Below are positions 16,780 through 26,788 of a stretch of 64,000 bases of DNA, one piece after another. The DNA comes from Bacteroidales bacterium. Lineage in GTDB: Bacteria > Bacteroidota > Bacteroidia > Bacteroidales > UBA1402. The notes under the pieces were generated by a model. The model ran no database searches. It saw nothing but the letters and a program-made list of their open reading frames with translations, and was not told the DNA's origin. The stretch spans positions 24,995 through 88,994 of the forward strand of contig JAFUDT010000007.1 of the NCBI GenBank assembly GCA_017464285.1. The letters are read 5' to 3'. Positions within the stretch are counted from its first letter, which is position 1; each line of letters starts with the position of its first letter. The translations under genes were made by a program, and so were the position numbers.

Positions 16780-18540
16780 TTACGGAACATTCTCCTCCAA
16801 CTTGACATAATTGCATATCATATCGCCCTGACTGTCCAGTTCTCCGAAATAATCAGCATAGAGATAGATACTCAGTTCTCCGCTGCGGCCACTGACAGGA
16901 GACAGCCGTATCTGATATGTCCCCGGTGCAGAGACTTCGTAGGCGTACCAATACTCCCAGTCGGTGCCGATAATACTGTACGTATCCTCGACCAGAACGG
17001 CCAGTGCCTTGTCGGCATTCTGCGCCACAGTGGGTTTGAAGTCCTCGGTGGCCACACGAACGGCAAAGGGGAACAGGGCTGCCGGATAATTGTCGGGAAT
17101 CTGGAATACCAGCCTGTAAGGATTGTCAGGATCGGTATCCGCCTGAAGAGAGGCCTTGAAGTCGAAGGCCGTGATGGAATAGATACTGATATAGCGGGCC
17201 AGTCCGTAGGTCCGATCCTGCAGAAGGATTTTCCCCGATTTCAGATCGTCGGTAATCGGCCGGTACAGATCGATCAGAAGCCGGAAAATCCCTGGTGTCT
17301 GACCTGCCTCGATCTCCAGGGCGGCATTGGGGTAGGCAACATATTTGTTCGAAAGCCATGTAACGGAAAAGTTATCTGCGTCGATATCCGGATCGGGAAG
17401 ACCGTCTTTGAGGAAGCTGAACTCAATGACAGCCCGCTGCTGTTGCTCCGTCTCTTTCTGGAAAATCTGGCTAGTTCCTTTCAGAATGTGGATACTATAG
17501 CTGCCGGAACTTATCTGCGGGATGATTTCACGGACAAATACAGTCTGATTGTTGGACGGATTTCCTTCAAGGGCTTCGGCAAAAGTGTTATAGGCAATCG
17601 AAGAAGGCAGGTTGCCGATAATGATATTGTACTGATGGTTGCGGTGTATCTGAAACAGGGTATAGTCTTCCTTCATGAGCATGACCTGATGATATTTGAC
17701 CGTCTGTCTTGTCTGCAGGCCGTCACTGATTTCATATACCGTTTCCAGGATGACTTTCACCGGGCTTTCCAGGGTGTTTTCGTCCTCAAACAGATACTGG
17801 GCTTCCAGGGAAGAGACCAATTCCGATGCGCTGCCGGGATATCGGTCCTGCTGCCGAGGCAAGGTCAGTGGTGCCCCGTAGGAAAAACTGAGCGTCGCTC
17901 TGTCGTAAGGAGCGGTCATTCCGGAGGTCAGTCCGTTGCAGACGGCGAATCCGACCGATATGATATGTTCTGTCATACCGCTTACCGTGGCATGATTCCA
18001 GTCGGGATCCGGCTCATCCATCGTTATCTTGGCCCGGTCTCGCAACAGACTGACCGTTGGTGGAATATCCTGCCTGAGCCAAGCCGACATTGCTTCAGCT
18101 GTCGCCTCACGATGACAGCCCCAATAGATGACATGGGTGTGGGAGACTGTCGAATAGAAGCTGCCGACAAGTTCCGTCTCGCTAAGTCCACGCCAGCCTT
18201 CCTGCGGTATCAGGCCGGCATTGGCGATGAAATGGATAACTGCCGTCGACGCTGGGACTGAGCCCGTCAGCAGGCAGTGAAGACTGTCGGACGGCGTCAT
18301 GTGCACAGCACCAAGCCCGACATAGAGTCCATAACGGTCGAAACAAAGAAGCTGCATGGCATAGATCCCTTCAGCCCCGGAAACAGCACTACGTGTCGAT
18401 AGCATCGGTGGCACATCTGTTTTCAGCCGAAAGGAGACGCGCTCCAAGGTCAAACCCGGATCTTCTTTTTCATATTCATATGAACAGCCCAAACTATACA
18501 AGAGTAAAAAAAGGACTGCTCCCAAACGTGTTATCTTCAT
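16780..18540 (-). CDS. Type V pilus accessory (tip-type) lipoprotein, DUF4906-like
   Basis: A 586-residue lipoprotein (lipobox LYSLGC, Cys19) and the last gene of the pilus operon. Its beta-rich sequence and position match the large minor subunits (FimC-E / Mfa3-5-like) that cap type V pili in Bacteroidales. The N-terminal region after the lipobox has the ...STRSAVSG... stretch typical of pilin precursors processed after an Arg. The ATG at 18540 begins 4 bases after the upstream stop; a longer version would overlap it. The exact subunit type cannot be fixed without structure comparison. Confidence 0.68.
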   Translation of the reverse strand: MKITRLGAVLFLLLYSLGCSYEYEKEDPGLTLERVSFRLKTDVPPMLSTRSAVSGAEGIYAMQLLCFDRYGLYVGLGAVHMTPSDSLHCLLTGSVPASTAVIHFIANAGLIPQEGWRGLSETELVGSFYSTVSHTHVIYWGCHREATAEAMSAWLRQDIPPTVSLLRDRAKITMDEPDPDWNHATVSGMTEHIISVGFAVCNGLTSGMTAPYDRATLSFSYGAPLTLPRQQDRYPGSASELVSSLEAQYLFEDENTLESPVKVILETVYEISDGLQTRQTVKYHQVMLMKEDYTLFQIHRNHQYNIIIGNLPSSIAYNTFAEALEGNPSNNQTVFVREIIPQISSGSYSIHILKGTSQIFQKETEQQQRAVIEFSFLKDGLPDPDIDADNFSVTWLSNKYVAYPNAALEIEAGQTPGIFRLLIDLYRPITDDLKSGKILLQDRTYGLARYISIYSITAFDFKASLQADTDPDNPYRLVFQIPDNYPAALFPFAVRVATEDFKPTVAQNADKALAVLVEDTYSIIGTDWEYWYAYEVSAPGTYQIRLSPVSGRSGELSIYLYADYFGELDSQGDMICNYVKLEENVP

Positions 18541-18544
18541 TTTA

Positions 18545-20599
18545 TCAGTCTTTTTCATTAAGCAGCGCCACTTCTGAAGCACTCAGATCCCTGACACAGC
18601 GAATGTATCCGCTAGAGGCATCCGCAGCAGGATCCGTATGATTTGTCCTGGAGACGCAGCGTCCCTCCAGTGTCCAATAATGACTGCCTGAGAGGACCTC
18701 GTCAATGGCATCGGACGAATACTGGTAACTCATGATGATACCGATTTCTTCACGGGTCGGCAACCTCCAGCCGTCAAAGACCCGGCCGTCGGCCGTCACT
18801 TCCTTGTATGTGGCACTATGAGACGCTGCATCCTGTCCGTTGGAACAGATTTGCGTGGCACCGAGCTGCGAAGCAATCATAAAAGCAGGTGATACGAGAT
18901 GATCTTGCGACTGATGGCCGGCATCAAGAGTTACACGTCCGACAGTGTAGTCGTCAGAAGTGCTGGTAATCTGGACAACGTACATCCGGTTGTTGGATAT
19001 TCCGGTGATTCTCTGTCCCCGGGTCGCTGTGTACCGCCATCCGCTCCGACTTTCCTGAATATAGTAGATACCGCCGTTATAATAAACTTTAGCCGGGAAT
19101 ATGGAATTGCTCACCGTACGGGCAGGGTAATGGGCCGTCTGGTCTGTGTCCCAGTTGACCCAGCCGGAAGTGGTCAGACTTGACCAGAGTCCCTCCAGGT
19201 TCTGGATATGGTCGAGCGGATAATGACGGATCAGGATATCTTCAAATATCGAAGGATTGTCTGCCAGACTGGCTCGAAAACGGATATATTTGACCGTATT
19301 GTTGGCCAGCGCGACCGATGTGACGTCAATGGTTCCGTTTCTGTCGCCTGAGACACTGACGGTGACGGGCGAAAGAGCAGAAGCATTGACCCGGGTGTCC
19401 GTTTTATCGTAATAATAGACCTCCGGGGCACTGCAGACCACCTGTCCCGATGCCCAGAAGTTCAGACTGCGGGTCCGCGGCTGGAAACTCCCGGAAAGCA
19501 CTTTTTCACGCAGTTCGTCCGTAGTCGGATCCACCATCAGGTACTCAATTTCCCGCCCCACGACATCGACATTGTCCACAATGCTGTCGTATGACCAGGG
19601 CAGGACCTGACAGTGCAGCCCTACAGACTGGTCTGTGGCCGTTTCCCCGGAACTTCCGAGACTCTGCAGTGTAACCTCTGTACGATAAAAGGTGTTCCTT
19701 TCAAGCACATGGAAAGAGCCCGGGCTCAAATCGGTCAGTGGAATCAGATAATAGTTGCTATAAAGCACCACGCTCGTCAGGCTGTCCTCCAGCGGCACGT
19801 TAAGGATGATTGCCGTAGGCGGTTCGTCATCGTTCCAGACTCTGGGGTAGCAATAGGTCGTTATCGTTCCTCCGGTTGCAGAATGGGAACTGACATCCAT
19901 CAAGAGAGGCGTGGTCCGTGTCGGGACAGGCGACAAGGGTAAGGAATCGAACAAAGGGGCGGCGACGGCGTAGTTCATCAGTTTCCATTGTGGCGTACCG
20001 TAAATATGATATCCGCTCAGTGCCGAATCGAGAGAGAAGTCAACCTGTATCTTGACAGCCAGCCTGTCAAGCGTAATGTCGATGGTCTGCTCAAGCACGT
20101 CTGCCGGTCTCCAGACGGTATGCCCTCCCATGACAAACTGCTTGCTTCGGGTCTTTGCCAGATCGAAGGAGGCCGCCTGAGGATCATACAGACGGTATAT
20201 ATCCGCGTCAGGAGCAGCCGTCATGGCTTCAATTTCGTCCAGTCCGGCGGCATGGAGCAGGCTGTCGTCCGGATTGGCGACAACATACACATCATAGTCA
20301 AGACCGACCTGAAATCCAGCCTCTTTCCACTGTGAAGAGAGGAAAAAGACACCTCCGCTCACTGGACTGCCGATCTGATATTTCCGGAAAACCCCGTGTC
20401 CAGAGACATAGACATCCAGTCCTCCGGAAAGATCATCCTCTTTCAAGGCAGAAACACCGGGGACAGTAGCCTTGGTCAGACAGGAGCCCTGCACCGTCGG
20501 GCGCAGGGATACTTGCCGTTCGGTATTTCCGGCCGGATAATAACAGGCAGAAAGAAAAGCCAGCAACAGACATAGCGGCATGTAATGTTTCCAATTCAT
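18545..20599 (-). CDS. Type V pilus tip-like lipoprotein with C-terminal lectin-like domain
   Basis: A 684-residue lipoprotein (AFLSAC, Cys19), the largest subunit of the operon. The N-terminal ~300 residues look like pilin beta-sandwich domains. The C-terminal ~120 residues contain DGWRLPTREEIGIIM, SGSHYWTLEGR and GYIRCVRDL, the pattern of FISUMP/DUF1566-type C-type-lectin-like folds that occur in secreted Bacteroidetes proteins. This suggests the adhesive tip subunit. Gaps of 4 and 6 bases to its neighbours show co-transcription. Confidence 0.72.
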   Translation of the reverse strand: MNWKHYMPLCLLLAFLSACYYPAGNTERQVSLRPTVQGSCLTKATVPGVSALKEDDLSGGLDVYVSGHGVFRKYQIGSPVSGGVFFLSSQWKEAGFQVGLDYDVYVVANPDDSLLHAAGLDEIEAMTAAPDADIYRLYDPQAASFDLAKTRSKQFVMGGHTVWRPADVLEQTIDITLDRLAVKIQVDFSLDSALSGYHIYGTPQWKLMNYAVAAPLFDSLPLSPVPTRTTPLLMDVSSHSATGGTITTYCYPRVWNDDEPPTAIILNVPLEDSLTSVVLYSNYYLIPLTDLSPGSFHVLERNTFYRTEVTLQSLGSSGETATDQSVGLHCQVLPWSYDSIVDNVDVVGREIEYLMVDPTTDELREKVLSGSFQPRTRSLNFWASGQVVCSAPEVYYYDKTDTRVNASALSPVTVSVSGDRNGTIDVTSVALANNTVKYIRFRASLADNPSIFEDILIRHYPLDHIQNLEGLWSSLTTSGWVNWDTDQTAHYPARTVSNSIFPAKVYYNGGIYYIQESRSGWRYTATRGQRITGISNNRMYVVQITSTSDDYTVGRVTLDAGHQSQDHLVSPAFMIASQLGATQICSNGQDAASHSATYKEVTADGRVFDGWRLPTREEIGIIMSYQYSSDAIDEVLSGSHYWTLEGRCVSRTNHTDPAADASSGYIRCVRDLSASEVALLNEKD

Positions 20600-20605
20600 A
20601 TTCTC

Positions 20606-22216
20606 TTATTTAAACATATCGGGCGTCACATAGTGGAATAGGATGTTTTCCGGATCACCGGGGAGCGAGATGGCATTGAAGGGGAGTCGTACCGGAGCGA
20701 GCAGTTCTGTCAGCAGGAACAGATTCAGCCTGACCGACGGGTTTTCCGGATTAGAACCCGCCAAATCAAAAGACTGCTTGGGGACAACGTAAAAAATGAC
20801 AGAGGAAGGTACCGGGCTCAAGTCCATTTCCACATAATCCATGACACCAGAAAGCACCCCGCCCTCGTCCGTGACGAAGCCGAAATCAGGATTGTCAAGA
20901 CTAAGCTTCAAAGTAGCTCCCGTCGCGGTCTGGCAACGGGCTGTCAACTGCAGCTTTGGCGCGTACGGCAAACCGGAAGGGGCCGTGCCGTATGCAGACA
21001 TCAGATAATCGGTACCGTTCTCGGTCAGAATTCTGGTGTGTTCTGCACCAGTCTGGTTGATCAGCGTTGTAGAGTAACCCCACTCCAAATCGTAGCTGCC
21101 TCCGTCTGTCCAGTTAGCCACGACAGGGTGAAGATAAAGGCGGTCACGGGCAAAATAGGCATAGACTATCCATTCACGGTTGCGTACAAAACTACCGGCA
21201 GCCAGACTGAAAGCAGCCGTTTGAGGCACCGTTCCGGTCGCTTCGGTCGTGTAGATGATACTGCCCCTCAGTTCGCGGTCGGTCTCTTTCAGATAAGTCA
21301 AGCCGAAGTCACTGACCGAAGCTGTCGACAGCCGGCGAAGATACTGCTGCACTTCCTCCCCGTCCTCATAGACCAGAGAGGCCGGATTGGCGTATTCATG
21401 AACAATATCCGTTGCAGGCGTCAGCCACAGGGAGGCAGGATGGTAACCGTCTGCGGCTGCAATGTTCACTTCGGAGGGATCCGGAATCTGAGATGAAAAC
21501 ACGACCGGTTTTGGAAAAAAGAATTCCCGTCTGGGCACAAGATCGCCCTGCAGGAAAATATGCCTGACCTTAGCTTCCTGTAATCCCTGCGGACGGACAA
21601 AAAAGAAATGGAGTTTTGACACTGCCCGCACCAGCGGTATGTCAATGCTACGGGTCGTCTGCCGGCTTGAGGACAGATAATCGTCCGCTCTTATTTCCCT
21701 GATCACCCGCGAAACCGGCAGTCCGGACAACGGAACACTGCCGATCATTTCCTCAGGCGAGAAATTCACAAAATAGGCGTTCTCCAAGTCCGCACGCGTG
21801 GCCGCAGCCGGCAACTGAAGGTTCACAGACGGGGTATTGGCTGCAACGTAAATATCCAGCTTTCGCTGCAATGACAGAGATGACTGATCGATCGGTATGA
21901 TCATGGAGACCCGTCCATAGGCATCTGTCAAACGTAACAAGTCGCCGTCCGACAACTCGTCATACCCGATCGGAGACTGTTCGGAGCCGGTATTGAAGAC
22001 CCAGATTTGGAGCATCTTCAGATCCGACTCCAATACAAGGGGATCGGTATGCACGCCTGCCTTGGTCGAGAGCATCCCGGCTGTACTGAAGCTCAACTTC
22101 AGATAGCACCTTTCGTCAGGAACAGGACACAATTCCCCTTCGGAAGAACAACCCGCTCCAAAAAGCAGAAAAAAGGACCATATAACGGCCACTGTTTTTT
22201 CAGTGAAGTGTGACAT
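20606..22216 (-). CDS. Type V pilus minor subunit lipoprotein
   Basis: A 536-residue lipoprotein with signal MSHFTEKTVAVIWSFFLLFG and lipidation Cys23. Shortly after it comes LSFSTAGMLSTKAG, the sort of N-terminal strand seen in fimbrillin-fold proteins. It follows the FimB/Mfa2-like anchor gene, the usual slot for a minor subunit. The ATG at 22216 overlaps the upstream stop by 17 bases, indicating coupling; a start at 22249 would spoil the lipobox spacing. No enzymatic motif was seen. Confidence 0.7.
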   Translation of the reverse strand: MSHFTEKTVAVIWSFFLLFGAGCSSEGELCPVPDERCYLKLSFSTAGMLSTKAGVHTDPLVLESDLKMLQIWVFNTGSEQSPIGYDELSDGDLLRLTDAYGRVSMIIPIDQSSLSLQRKLDIYVAANTPSVNLQLPAAATRADLENAYFVNFSPEEMIGSVPLSGLPVSRVIREIRADDYLSSSRQTTRSIDIPLVRAVSKLHFFFVRPQGLQEAKVRHIFLQGDLVPRREFFFPKPVVFSSQIPDPSEVNIAAADGYHPASLWLTPATDIVHEYANPASLVYEDGEEVQQYLRRLSTASVSDFGLTYLKETDRELRGSIIYTTEATGTVPQTAAFSLAAGSFVRNREWIVYAYFARDRLYLHPVVANWTDGGSYDLEWGYSTTLINQTGAEHTRILTENGTDYLMSAYGTAPSGLPYAPKLQLTARCQTATGATLKLSLDNPDFGFVTDEGGVLSGVMDYVEMDLSPVPSSVIFYVVPKQSFDLAGSNPENPSVRLNLFLLTELLAPVRLPFNAISLPGDPENILFHYVTPDMFK

Positions 22217-23189
22217 CAGACAAGGATAATACCCAACCGTTGACAACAATGCTGGATGTAATGAAAAGTGTTCCGTCCACGAAAAAGGTCAGGCTGTACA
22301 TATCCTGACGGTCCAGATATTCCTGATTGCTCCACTGACTGCGATGTTCGGCGATTCCCTGCAGGGAAAGAAGCCATGCGAGATTGATGCGTAGCAGTTC
22401 CTTCCCGTCCGACCGGCTGCGGACGACCAGTGCAGGCCTGTCTTCGTACAACAGACGGGAGGTGTTCAAGTCGGCCAGTATGCCAGAAGACACGGTTGGA
22501 CTGTCAGTTGTGCCCGATGCAATCGTTTCCTGCAGAAAGGGCAGGAAAGTCACTCGCTCGTCCTGAAAGGATTCTCCCCGATAGTCCAGCCAAGTGGCAC
22601 TGCTCTCTATACGGATGTCAAATTCGTCTGCAGCCGGCAGACGGTCGCCGACATAAGGCAACAGCAGAATCCTGAATCGGTTGGTCAGTTTTTTCATTTC
22701 GACATGCACCTGCTGTGTTCCGTTTTCCAGTTTTACCGTACAATATCCGTTGTATAGAGCGGCAATCTCTGTACTGCATACCCCGTCGGGGGCCTCCAGT
22801 CTGACCGTCAGGTCGCCGAGTCGGGACAACTGCGGTTCAAGCCGGGCACATCTGAATTCGAGGGAAGAATCGTCGATGCTCTTGTTTCTGCCCATGGCGA
22901 CAAAAGTATAGGTCCCGGCCTCAAGACTGGGGAGTCTCATGGTATAATCCAAAGGGAACTCCATACTTTTGTCTTGCCATGCGGTCAGAAACATTCCGTC
23001 TTCATCGAAAACATAGAGTTCTATATCCTTGACTTCCGACGAAAAAGCATCAGCCTCTTTGACGTTGTACGCATAGCTGAATCGGATGTCCAGATAACAG
23101 GCATCCCGATTGTCATATACACAGGAATTTGCCAGGATGGAGAACGAAAGCAGCAAAGCAGCAGATACGCCAAAGAGGAGGTTATTCAT
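22200..23189 (-). CDS. FimB/Mfa2-family pilus anchor subunit
   Basis: A 329-residue lipoprotein (SILANSC, Cys23). The N-terminal domain has the family hallmarks DNRDACYLDIRFSYAYN, DIELYVFDEDG and a following AGTYTFVAMG. In Porphyromonas, FimB/Mfa2 anchors the pilus to the outer membrane and controls its length. The ATG at 23189 gives a 10-base gap to the fimbrillin stop; an upstream in-frame TTG at 23210 is less likely. It lies immediately downstream of the major pilin gene, as in known fim/mfa loci. Confidence 0.85.
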   Translation of the reverse strand: MNNLLFGVSAALLLSFSILANSCVYDNRDACYLDIRFSYAYNVKEADAFSSEVKDIELYVFDEDGMFLTAWQDKSMEFPLDYTMRLPSLEAGTYTFVAMGRNKSIDDSSLEFRCARLEPQLSRLGDLTVRLEAPDGVCSTEIAALYNGYCTVKLENGTQQVHVEMKKLTNRFRILLLPYVGDRLPAADEFDIRIESSATWLDYRGESFQDERVTFLPFLQETIASGTTDSPTVSSGILADLNTSRLLYEDRPALVVRSRSDGKELLRINLAWLLSLQGIAEHRSQWSNQEYLDRQDMYSLTFFVDGTLFITSSIVVNGWVLSLSDVTLH

Positions 23190-23199
23190 GTTATTCAGG

Positions 23200-24699
23200 T
23201 TATTCTCCAAGATGTACAGTCGTCACACTGGCCACCCATTTATTGACCATGAGCTTGACTTTGACATAGAGTTTGTCTTCGTCCACGGGTGTTGTCGGGT
23301 CGGGATTGACCGTCGGATTGTCCGGATTCCATCCGCCTGGGATGTCGTCGCCGAAATTGGTCACTTCCGTGACTTCCAGCTGATACCAAGTGTTACGATA
23401 GATTCCGTAATTATTATAATTACCGTCCTTGATGAAATAAGTGTAGTACATGGCACCGTCCTCGAAGACATTGATTTTCGTGACGGCTCGGAAAGTGGCT
23501 ACGTCAGAGGCCAGTAATGCTTCGGCGTCCGACAGGTTCTGCACATCGTCATCAGCACCGCCCGGGAGCGTGTTGCCGAAGACATCGAAGGCATTGGGGT
23601 AGGCAGCCTGCAAAGCGGCAAGCGTCAGGAAATGTTCGGAATTGTTGTTGTAACCGAAAAAAGTGGCCGGTGTGCCGCTTCCCGTTGCGTCGAGTGTCAC
23701 TTTGAACACAACCCCGGTAGTCGTACCCCATACGGGGGTGGCCTCTGCCGCATTTTCCAGCATATAGACCGGGCTGCCTGCTGCAACGATTTTGCCTGTC
23801 AGATCGGAGACTGCCACCGAAGCATAAGAAGACCCGACCATGCTGATGTCGGCATAGGTGAACGCAGAGTTGGAGAAACTGCCGTTGATAAAACCATAGC
23901 GATCGGTACTCGGGGTCTGCAGATTCTGCTTGGCCAGATCCGACCATTGCTGCTGGATATGGACCGTCAGAGCCGCACTCACGGGCAGGATGCCGTCCAC
24001 CTGGGCCGTGGCGCTGGAAAAGACACCGCTCCGGATGTTGTTACCGACGGTCATCGTGGCCGATTCCGACATAGTCAGTTTGGCCGTCAGACGATCCAGG
24101 TATACAGTTTCGGAAACAGCCGGGTTCGTTGTAGTATTGTTGGCCGTGGTCAGGGTAACCGTGGGTACACTGTTGCCGGTCAGGCTGGCGTCGTTCTGGC
24201 TGAACATTCGAAAGGAATTGTCGTTAGCCGCCGTGTTGGAGGCGTTTTGCACACCATTCAGGGGCTTGGCGGCAAAAGTCTGCGTCACAGCTCCGTTCCA
24301 GGGGTCATTCACGCTATAGCCGAACGGATCCGTACTGGAGCCGGCATAGGCATACACATCGTAGGTACCCGGAACAGCCGTTGTCTCAAGGACAGAGGTT
24401 TCATAGCCGTCGTCATAGCCGCCATGCGCAATACGGTTCAGGGAACCGACACTCAAGACCGCCTTCACCGTGCCGCTCTGGACCAGATAGACCACAGCTT
24501 CAGAGACGCTGCTTTCTGCCACGGTACCGTCAAGTTTGGTACCCGAATTGTCCGTCTTGGTCGTCGGAGAAGCCACACCGAACTGGACAGTCAGATAGGA
24601 CTTCTGATAACTGTCGTTTTTCAACTCTTCCTGTCCCCTGGTACAGGCGACCAGTGCCAATGTGCACAGGCCGGTCAAAAGAAATTTCGTTCTTTTCAT
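23200..24699 (-). CDS. Major fimbrillin, Mfa1-like shaft pilin
   Basis: A 499-residue pilin precursor with lipobox LALVAC (Cys19), matching type V pilins that travel as lipoproteins and polymerise after proteolysis. It is rich in Thr, Ala, Ser and Asn with few Cys. The C-terminus, YRNTWYQLEVTEVTNFGDD, PGGWNPDNPTVNPDPTTPVD and a final VKLMVNKWVASVTTVHL strand, matches the Mfa1 C-terminal layout, where the last strand serves polymerisation. It is the third gene of the operon, before the anchor subunit. The assignment as major shaft is by position and features. Confidence 0.85.
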   Translation of the reverse strand: MKRTKFLLTGLCTLALVACTRGQEELKNDSYQKSYLTVQFGVASPTTKTDNSGTKLDGTVAESSVSEAVVYLVQSGTVKAVLSVGSLNRIAHGGYDDGYETSVLETTAVPGTYDVYAYAGSSTDPFGYSVNDPWNGAVTQTFAAKPLNGVQNASNTAANDNSFRMFSQNDASLTGNSVPTVTLTTANNTTTNPAVSETVYLDRLTAKLTMSESATMTVGNNIRSGVFSSATAQVDGILPVSAALTVHIQQQWSDLAKQNLQTPSTDRYGFINGSFSNSAFTYADISMVGSSYASVAVSDLTGKIVAAGSPVYMLENAAEATPVWGTTTGVVFKVTLDATGSGTPATFFGYNNNSEHFLTLAALQAAYPNAFDVFGNTLPGGADDDVQNLSDAEALLASDVATFRAVTKINVFEDGAMYYTYFIKDGNYNNYGIYRNTWYQLEVTEVTNFGDDIPGGWNPDNPTVNPDPTTPVDEDKLYVKVKLMVNKWVASVTTVHLGE

Positions 24700-24705
24700 T
24701 GTTGG

Positions 24706-26157
24706 TTATTTATTGATTAATTGAGAAATAGCATTTTTATTATCTATTGCGGCAGCAAGGCCCAGTGCTGCCGCCTGGCCGAAGAGCCTGTCGGCTGTCT
24801 GGTAATCGCCCGAGAACCAAGCCAGGACGGCTCTTGCATTCATGGCCTGCGGACCGTTCCCGGCCTTGAGAAGTAGCTGGCGGGCCCTTTCGTAATTGCC
24901 CGCCGATATGGAAGCATTAGCTACATTCAGGCAGGCAGCAGCATCCTGCGGATAAAACCGAAGCACCGTTTCCCAGATTTCGTCGAACAAGGAAGAAGCC
25001 TCCTCGCAGGCCGCCGCAGCTGTATAAAGCTCATTGAGCGACAGATTTTCCGGCTTTTCCCTGAAAACACGCAACAGTTCGTCTGTATCTGTATAGGAAC
25101 GCACTACATAGTCGATTTGGTAATCCGTATGACGTAGCCGCGGATAGCAGTCTCTGTAGAGGACTCGGTATTCCGAAGGATAGTTTCGCTTGAGATAATA
25201 TTCCTTGTTATCCGGACTGCGGGGGCTGTCGATAATCTCCAGTATCTCTTTTTTATTTGTCAGACGGCTCTCGACGACAAAGGCTCTCAGTCCGGCCCAG
25301 TCTTCTGCTTCGTAGTCTGTTACGAACAACTCCGGCGAAAGTCCGAACCGTAGCTGTAAATAATGTTTCAGTGACAGCGTGCGGTTTTCGGCCAACATGG
25401 CATTGTGCGACCAAGAAGATTCCGGGGAAGCATAGCCCTTTAGCTTTATCGTCTTGATCTCTACGTCCTTGTCATTCTTCACAGACTCCAGCGTCCGTCG
25501 GATGGCAGCCAGTTCTGCCATATTATTCTGATAATCTTCGATGATTTCCCAACGGTTGACAGGGAAACCCACATAGGCCGTGCCACTCAGCGAACGTGTT
25601 TTGACAGTCCTATCCGGGCTGATGTCCGGCTTAAGCCAGGCATAACGGGGCAAGAAGACCGAAGGCGAGGAGACCTCGTCCGTAGTCAGCGTGATTAGCG
25701 ATAACAGAGACAGACTGCCGTCTATTAACTTGCGGCAACAGCTGACCCGACTGTCCGACAAAAAAAGCTCTGCTCCGTCCATCCACTTTTCATAAGGAAC
25801 TGTAGCTGCATAAGGTATCACCTGACGTGTCCCGGTATGTCGTTGATAGACCTCCGCTGCCGGATTGCCTCCATTGCGAAGGAACCACAGATACTGACGG
25901 CGACTCATCAACCGCACAGAGGGCAACTCCAGATGCCGGTCTGCAGCCTGCAGCACCGGAGTCAGCACCACCGAAGCATTACGGCCGATTTTCAGTTCCG
26001 AGACATCCATCATCATGGAAATGCCCAGTCCGCTTCCCTGCTGTTCATACATCACGCCATCCACGCTCACGCCTGCTGCCGCCTCTTGGGCCGGTAGCAG
26101 ACGGAGTGCGGAAAGCAACATCAGAAAATAAAAACTAAACACTGTCTTTTTTCTCAT
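24706..26157 (-). CDS. DUF3868 protein with OmpA-like domain, pilus-locus assembly factor
   Basis: 483 residues with a signal peptide (FYFLMLLSALRLLPAQ). The N-terminal part matches DUF3868 (YLWFLRNGG and preceding strands). An OmpA-like peptidoglycan-binding segment follows, with IKLKGYASPESSWSHNAMLA, and the C-terminal ~100 residues are TPR-like helices. This gene typically accompanies Bacteroidales pilus operons and probably links the assembly site to the cell wall. The ATG at 26157 begins 2 bases after the stop of the DUF3575 gene. The role is inferred from the neighbourhood. Confidence 0.82.
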   Translation of the reverse strand: MRKKTVFSFYFLMLLSALRLLPAQEAAAGVSVDGVMYEQQGSGLGISMMMDVSELKIGRNASVVLTPVLQAADRHLELPSVRLMSRRQYLWFLRNGGNPAAEVYQRHTGTRQVIPYAATVPYEKWMDGAELFLSDSRVSCCRKLIDGSLSLLSLITLTTDEVSSPSVFLPRYAWLKPDISPDRTVKTRSLSGTAYVGFPVNRWEIIEDYQNNMAELAAIRRTLESVKNDKDVEIKTIKLKGYASPESSWSHNAMLAENRTLSLKHYLQLRFGLSPELFVTDYEAEDWAGLRAFVVESRLTNKKEILEIIDSPRSPDNKEYYLKRNYPSEYRVLYRDCYPRLRHTDYQIDYVVRSYTDTDELLRVFREKPENLSLNELYTAAAACEEASSLFDEIWETVLRFYPQDAAACLNVANASISAGNYERARQLLLKAGNGPQAMNARAVLAWFSGDYQTADRLFGQAAALGLAAAIDNKNAISQLINK

Positions 26158-26159
26158 TC

Positions 26160-26720
26160 TCAGAACACATATATAAAGCCAAGTGTCAGTTTGGAGACAC
26201 CCAGGTAGTGATAAGGCCTGTCTGCTTCTGTTTTCTGTGCACAGACATGGCAACCGTAGCGATTGTATCTGGAGTAGTTATATCCCCATCCGGCCTCAGC
26301 CTCTACACTTAAATGTCGCGAAAGCAGCCATTGGTGGCCCAGTCCGACACCGCCGCCGATAAACCAGCCCTCGTAACGGCTGTCCTCCAACGATGGAAAA
26401 GGCAGGTGACCGATATTAAAAGCACCGCCCTGTACGTGAGCGGCGAGAAACCATCCATTGAACTTCTGACACGGCCAATAGCGCAATTCAGGCTGTAACA
26501 TCCAGTGTTTCCATTTTCGGTTATGCTTCAGGGTCCATGGGTTGTAAGATCCGGAGATTTCTGCCGTCCATTGGTTGGAGAGGGATTTTTCCAGACCCAT
26601 ATTGAAACAAAGAGCAGTGCCTTTAAGCAGATTTGTCTTCATGGCATATTCCTGTGATTGGCAGGGGAGACAGAAAAGCAGCATAATCAACATCAACCAC
26701 TTGGGGCTCTTCATTGGCAT
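26160..26720 (-). CDS. DUF3575 outer-membrane protein, first gene of the pilus operon
   Basis: About 186 residues with a signal peptide (MPMKSPKWLMLIMLLFCLPC...). DUF3575 hallmarks are clear: MKTNLLKGTALCFNMGLEKS, YNPWTLKHNRKWKHW and QPELRYWPCQKFNGWF. The rest alternates amphipathic strands ending in TLGFIYVF, consistent with a small beta-barrel. Genes of this family are regularly first in type V pilus loci. The start may be 26720 or 26714 (adjacent ATGs). A -7 element lies 24 bases upstream. Confidence 0.85.
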   Translation of the reverse strand: MPMKSPKWLMLIMLLFCLPCQSQEYAMKTNLLKGTALCFNMGLEKSLSNQWTAEISGSYNPWTLKHNRKWKHWMLQPELRYWPCQKFNGWFLAAHVQGGAFNIGHLPFPSLEDSRYEGWFIGGGVGLGHQWLLSRHLSVEAEAGWGYNYSRYNRYGCHVCAQKTEADRPYHYLGVSKLTLGFIYVF

Positions 26721-26743
26721 TGGGTTTGTCGTTATTTCGGGCA

Positions 26744-26775
26744 CAAAGGTAGAGCCGGGCTGCAGTCCGGGCAAC
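26744..26775 (-). promoter_or_regulatory. Promoter of the type V pilus operon
   Basis: Minus-strand -7 TACCTTTG (26744-26751) with a weak GTTG at the -33 position (26772-26775, 20-base spacer). The poor -33 suggests an activator is needed, and repeat sites lie just upstream. Confidence 0.55.
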
Positions 26776-26788
26776 AAATCCCGACAAT